The position numbers and the translations under genes were made by a program. Below are positions 61,120-64,000 of a DNA stretch of 64,000 nucleotides, piece after piece (position 1 is the stretch's first letter; each line of letters begins with the position of its first letter). Under the pieces are notes generated by a model. The model saw only the letters and a program-made list of their open reading frames with translations. It searched no databases and was not told the origin of the DNA. Origin of the DNA: Kitagawia praeruptora (lineage: Eukaryota; Streptophyta; Magnoliopsida; Apiales; Apiaceae). Location of the stretch: positions 124,670,001 through 124,734,000 of the forward strand of contig CM075346.1 in the NCBI GenBank assembly GCA_037693485.1, written 5' to 3'.

Positions 61120-64000
61120 TTAACATACCAGATTTAGCATTCCCAATTCACTTACCAACCTGTTGAAGGTTGCTTCATCTAGTGGCTTCGTGAAAATATC
61201 TACAAGTTGCTTTTCTGTTGGAACATAAATCAGCTTCACAGTTCCCTTTTCAACATGCTCTCTTAGGAAATGATGTCTAATATCAATGTGCTTTGTCCTG
61301 GAGTGTTGAACTGGATTGTCTGAGATAACTATGGCACTAGTGTTATCACAATAAATAGGAATATTGGACAACTCTAAACCATAATCCATTAGCTGATTTT
61401 TCATCTAAAGAATTTGAGCACAGTAACTTCCAGCTGCAAAATATTCAGCTTCTGCAGTTGAAGTAGATACAGAATGCTGCTTCTTGCTAAACCATGACAC
61501 TAATCTTCCACCAAGAAATTGACAGCTTCCTGTTGTACTTTTCCTGTCAATTTTGCATCCAACGTAGTCTGAATCCGAATAACCAACCAAGTCAAATCCA
61601 GTATCTTTAGATTACCAAAGGCCTAGGTTTGGAGTACCTTTGAGATATCTAAAGATTCTCTTGATTGCTACTAAGTGTGATTCTTTTGGATCAGCTTGAA
61701 ACCTTGCACAGAGACATGTAGCAAACATAATGTCTGGTCTGCTAGCAGTTAGGTATAGCAACGATCCCACCATGCCTCTGTAGGTACTAGAATCCACTTT
61801 CTTTCCTTTATGATCCAAATCCAGTTTGGTTGCGGTAGAGATAGGTGTCTTGGCAGGTGATGCATCTTCCATGTTGAACTTCTTGAGAAGTTCTTTGACA
61901 TATTTCGATTGGCTTATGAAGATACCATCATCCTTTTGATGAATTTGTAGACCTAGGAAAAATGACAGTTCTCTCATCATGCTCATCTCATACTTGCTCT
62001 TCATAAGAGATGAAAACTTTTCACACAGCTTCTCATTTGTAGAATTAAAAGATTATGTCATCAACATAAATATGAACCAGAATGATGTCCATACCATGTT
62101 GCTTGTAGAACAGTGTCTTATCCACTACACCTCTTGTAAATTGATTCTCAATGAGAAAAGTAGAGAGAGTTTCATACCAAGATCTAGGGGCTTACTTCAA
62201 TCCATAAAGTGCTTTGAACAGCTTGTAGACAAAGTCATACAACTCAGCATCCTCGAATCCAGGTGGTTGTTCAACATACACTTCATCTTCTAGTTCTCCA
62301 TTAAGAAAAGCACTTTTGACATCCATTTGGAACACTTTGAAGTTACAGTGTGCAGCATAGGCTAAAAATATCCGAATAGCTTCAAGTCTGGCAACAGGTG
62401 CAAATGTTTCATCATAATCGATCCCTTCCTGTTGACAGTAACCTTTAGCTACTAGCCTTGCCTTGTTTCTTGTCACATTTCCACTTTCATCCAACTTGTT
62501 TCTCAAAACCCACTTTGTGTCAACTACTGACTTCCCTTTGGGTCTAGGGACCAACTTCCATACATTATTTCTCTCAAATTGGTTTAGCTCTTTTTGCATG
62601 GCTATCACCCAATCTGAATCCAACAATGCTTCATCAATTGACTTTGGCTCAGTTTGAGATAGGAAACATGAAAACATGCTGTCAACAGAAACATTTCTTC
62701 TCGTCCTTATACTAGTAGTGGGATCACCAATAATTAGATTGCTAGTGTGATGTCTCTTCCACTTAGTGGTTCTGGGCAAGCTCCTTTCTTGATCTGCTTG
62801 ATCATTTCCTCTTTGAGGGGTTGACTCTCCACCATTGATGTTTTCTCCTTCATGTTCTTCAACATCTCCATAATCATTCTCATTCTGATGATTAGCTGAT
62901 ACAGTTTGAGATTGAGCTGGAGTTTGAGTAGCATCATTGGTGTTGACAACATTTCTTTCAAACTCAATATCCTGAGTACCAGTAGGCTCATCAGTAACAA
63001 TTTCTTCTTCTTCCGAATACCCTTGATTTTCAAATCTAAGAGGCTCCATTTGACCATCCTCTTGCAGTCCTGGGAATTTGGTTTCATCAAATGTGATATT
63101 TACACTTTCTTCAATGACATAGACTCTATAGGCAGTCCTTTCCAATCCATATCCCATGAAAATGCCTTCATAAGCTTTAGCATCGAACTTTCCTTTCCTT
63201 TCATGGTTGTCAATCATCAGGAAACACTTGCTTCCAAATACATGAAAGTACTTGATAGTAGCAAGCTGTATTAATAGCTTCTGCCCAGAAGTATGTTGGT
63301 AATTTAGAATCATTCAACATAGTTCTCGCAGCTTCGATGAGAGTTCGGTTCTTCCTTTCTACAACTCCATTTTGTTGTGGTGTCCTGGCAGTGGAGAATT
63401 GTTGGACAATGCCTTCTTCTTTGCAGAAGTTTCCTAATGTGGCATTTCTGAACTCAGTACCATTGTCACTTCTCAGATACTTGAGCATTGGGGGTTCTTT
63501 CAAGAACTCTTATGTGATCAATGATTTCTTGAGCAGCTTCGTCCTTTGTCTCTAAAAACTTCACTCAAGTGTACCTTGAGTAGTCATCCACCATTACCAG
63601 GGCATATCTCTTTCTTGCAAGAGATTAAACATTTACTAGACCAAACAAATCTATGTGAATTAATTTAAGTGGCTCAGTGTTGGTATTCACTTGCTTTGAT
63701 TTGTGCACAGATCTTTTCAATTTACCCATTTGACAATCCTCACATAGTCCTTCTTGACAGAATTCCTGTTGAGGTAGTCCTCTCACCAAATCCTTCTTCA
63801 TTAGAATATTCATATTCTTGAAATTGAGGTGTGAGAGCTTCTTGTGCCAAAGCAGGCTTTCACCAACTGATGCTTTACTGTAAAAACAGTAAGCCTTGTC
63901 TTTATTGATAGAATTTAAGTCTGCAACAAACAAACTTCCTTTCCTGATTCCTTTCAAAGAGAGGCTTCGATCTTTCTTGTGATAGATATTACAAACCATC
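61120..64000 (-). pseudogene. pol: Copia IV pol, decayed and cut by the window end
   Basis: Read right to left: GAG-pre-integrase (WHKKLSHLNFKNM, CEDCQMGK, 63999-63625), integrase core (RSDNGTEFRN, TPQQNGVVERKNRT, 63503-63210), linker and RT (WVIAMQKELNQFERNNVWKL, FQMDVKSAFLNGEL, 63313-62192). The YVDD region is near 62060 in another frame. RT end and RNase H follow (62004-61120: SDSDYVGCKIDRKSTTGSCQ, YCDNTSAIV, DIFTKPLDEATF). At least three frame changes and several stops occur. It is clearly related to copia I pol but diverged. The protease, gag and 5' LTR lie beyond the window. Confidence 0.9.

Overview
The window is plant nuclear DNA made almost entirely of transposable elements; I found no host protein gene, rRNA or tRNA gene. 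It shows Ty1/copia elements of Sirevirus type, a Ty3/gypsy element of Athila type with an Asp-tRNA primer site, Helitrons with A|TC...CTAG|T ends, a Stowaway MITE, a MULE-like element and a hAT element. This fits intergenic heterochromatin of a eudicot. An asterid such as an Apiaceae species is a guess only.

Layout. 1-5.2 kb: two opposed non-autonomous Helitrons, one carrying a nested MULE-like element (10-bp target duplication), the other a Stowaway MITE. 5.3-13.1 kb: four related elements in a row, each bounded by (TA)n tracts and each beginning with the same subterminal sequence. 13.1-14.85 kb: a copia-derived remnant with a small minus-strand ORF. 14.85-28.9 kb: an Athila-like tandem, LTR / deleted interior / LTR / gag-pol-ORF3, with the last LTR missing. 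Its coding regions carry in-frame stops and its reverse transcriptase has lost one catalytic Asp. 28.9-35.8 kb: a truncated Sirevirus (copia III) whose integrase is fused in frame to its third ORF. 36.1-40.4 kb: a complete-looking hAT transposon with an intact transposase. 40.5-41.2 kb: a solo LTR with target duplication. 41.2-46.7 and 59.9-64.0 kb: a decayed minus-strand Sirevirus (copia IV) split by a young, apparently intact plus-strand Sirevirus (copia I, 46725-59899, TSD TACTT, two differences between its 501-bp LTRs).

In copia I the LTR supplies promoter and polyadenylation signals. Gag forms the particle and Pol supplies protease, integrase, reverse transcriptase and RNase H. A very long third ORF (about 1721 residues) of unknown role follows. 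A short ORF on the opposite strand, with its own TATA-like box, lies between pol and ORF3. Points that look new or poorly described: that extra small ORF, ubiquitin-interacting-motif-like segments in ORF3 of two different elements, a splice-acceptor-like CAG|GGT at the gag/pol frame change in two elements, and the chain of elements that share (TA)n borders.

All identifications come from reading the sequence and from family knowledge; no database search was done.
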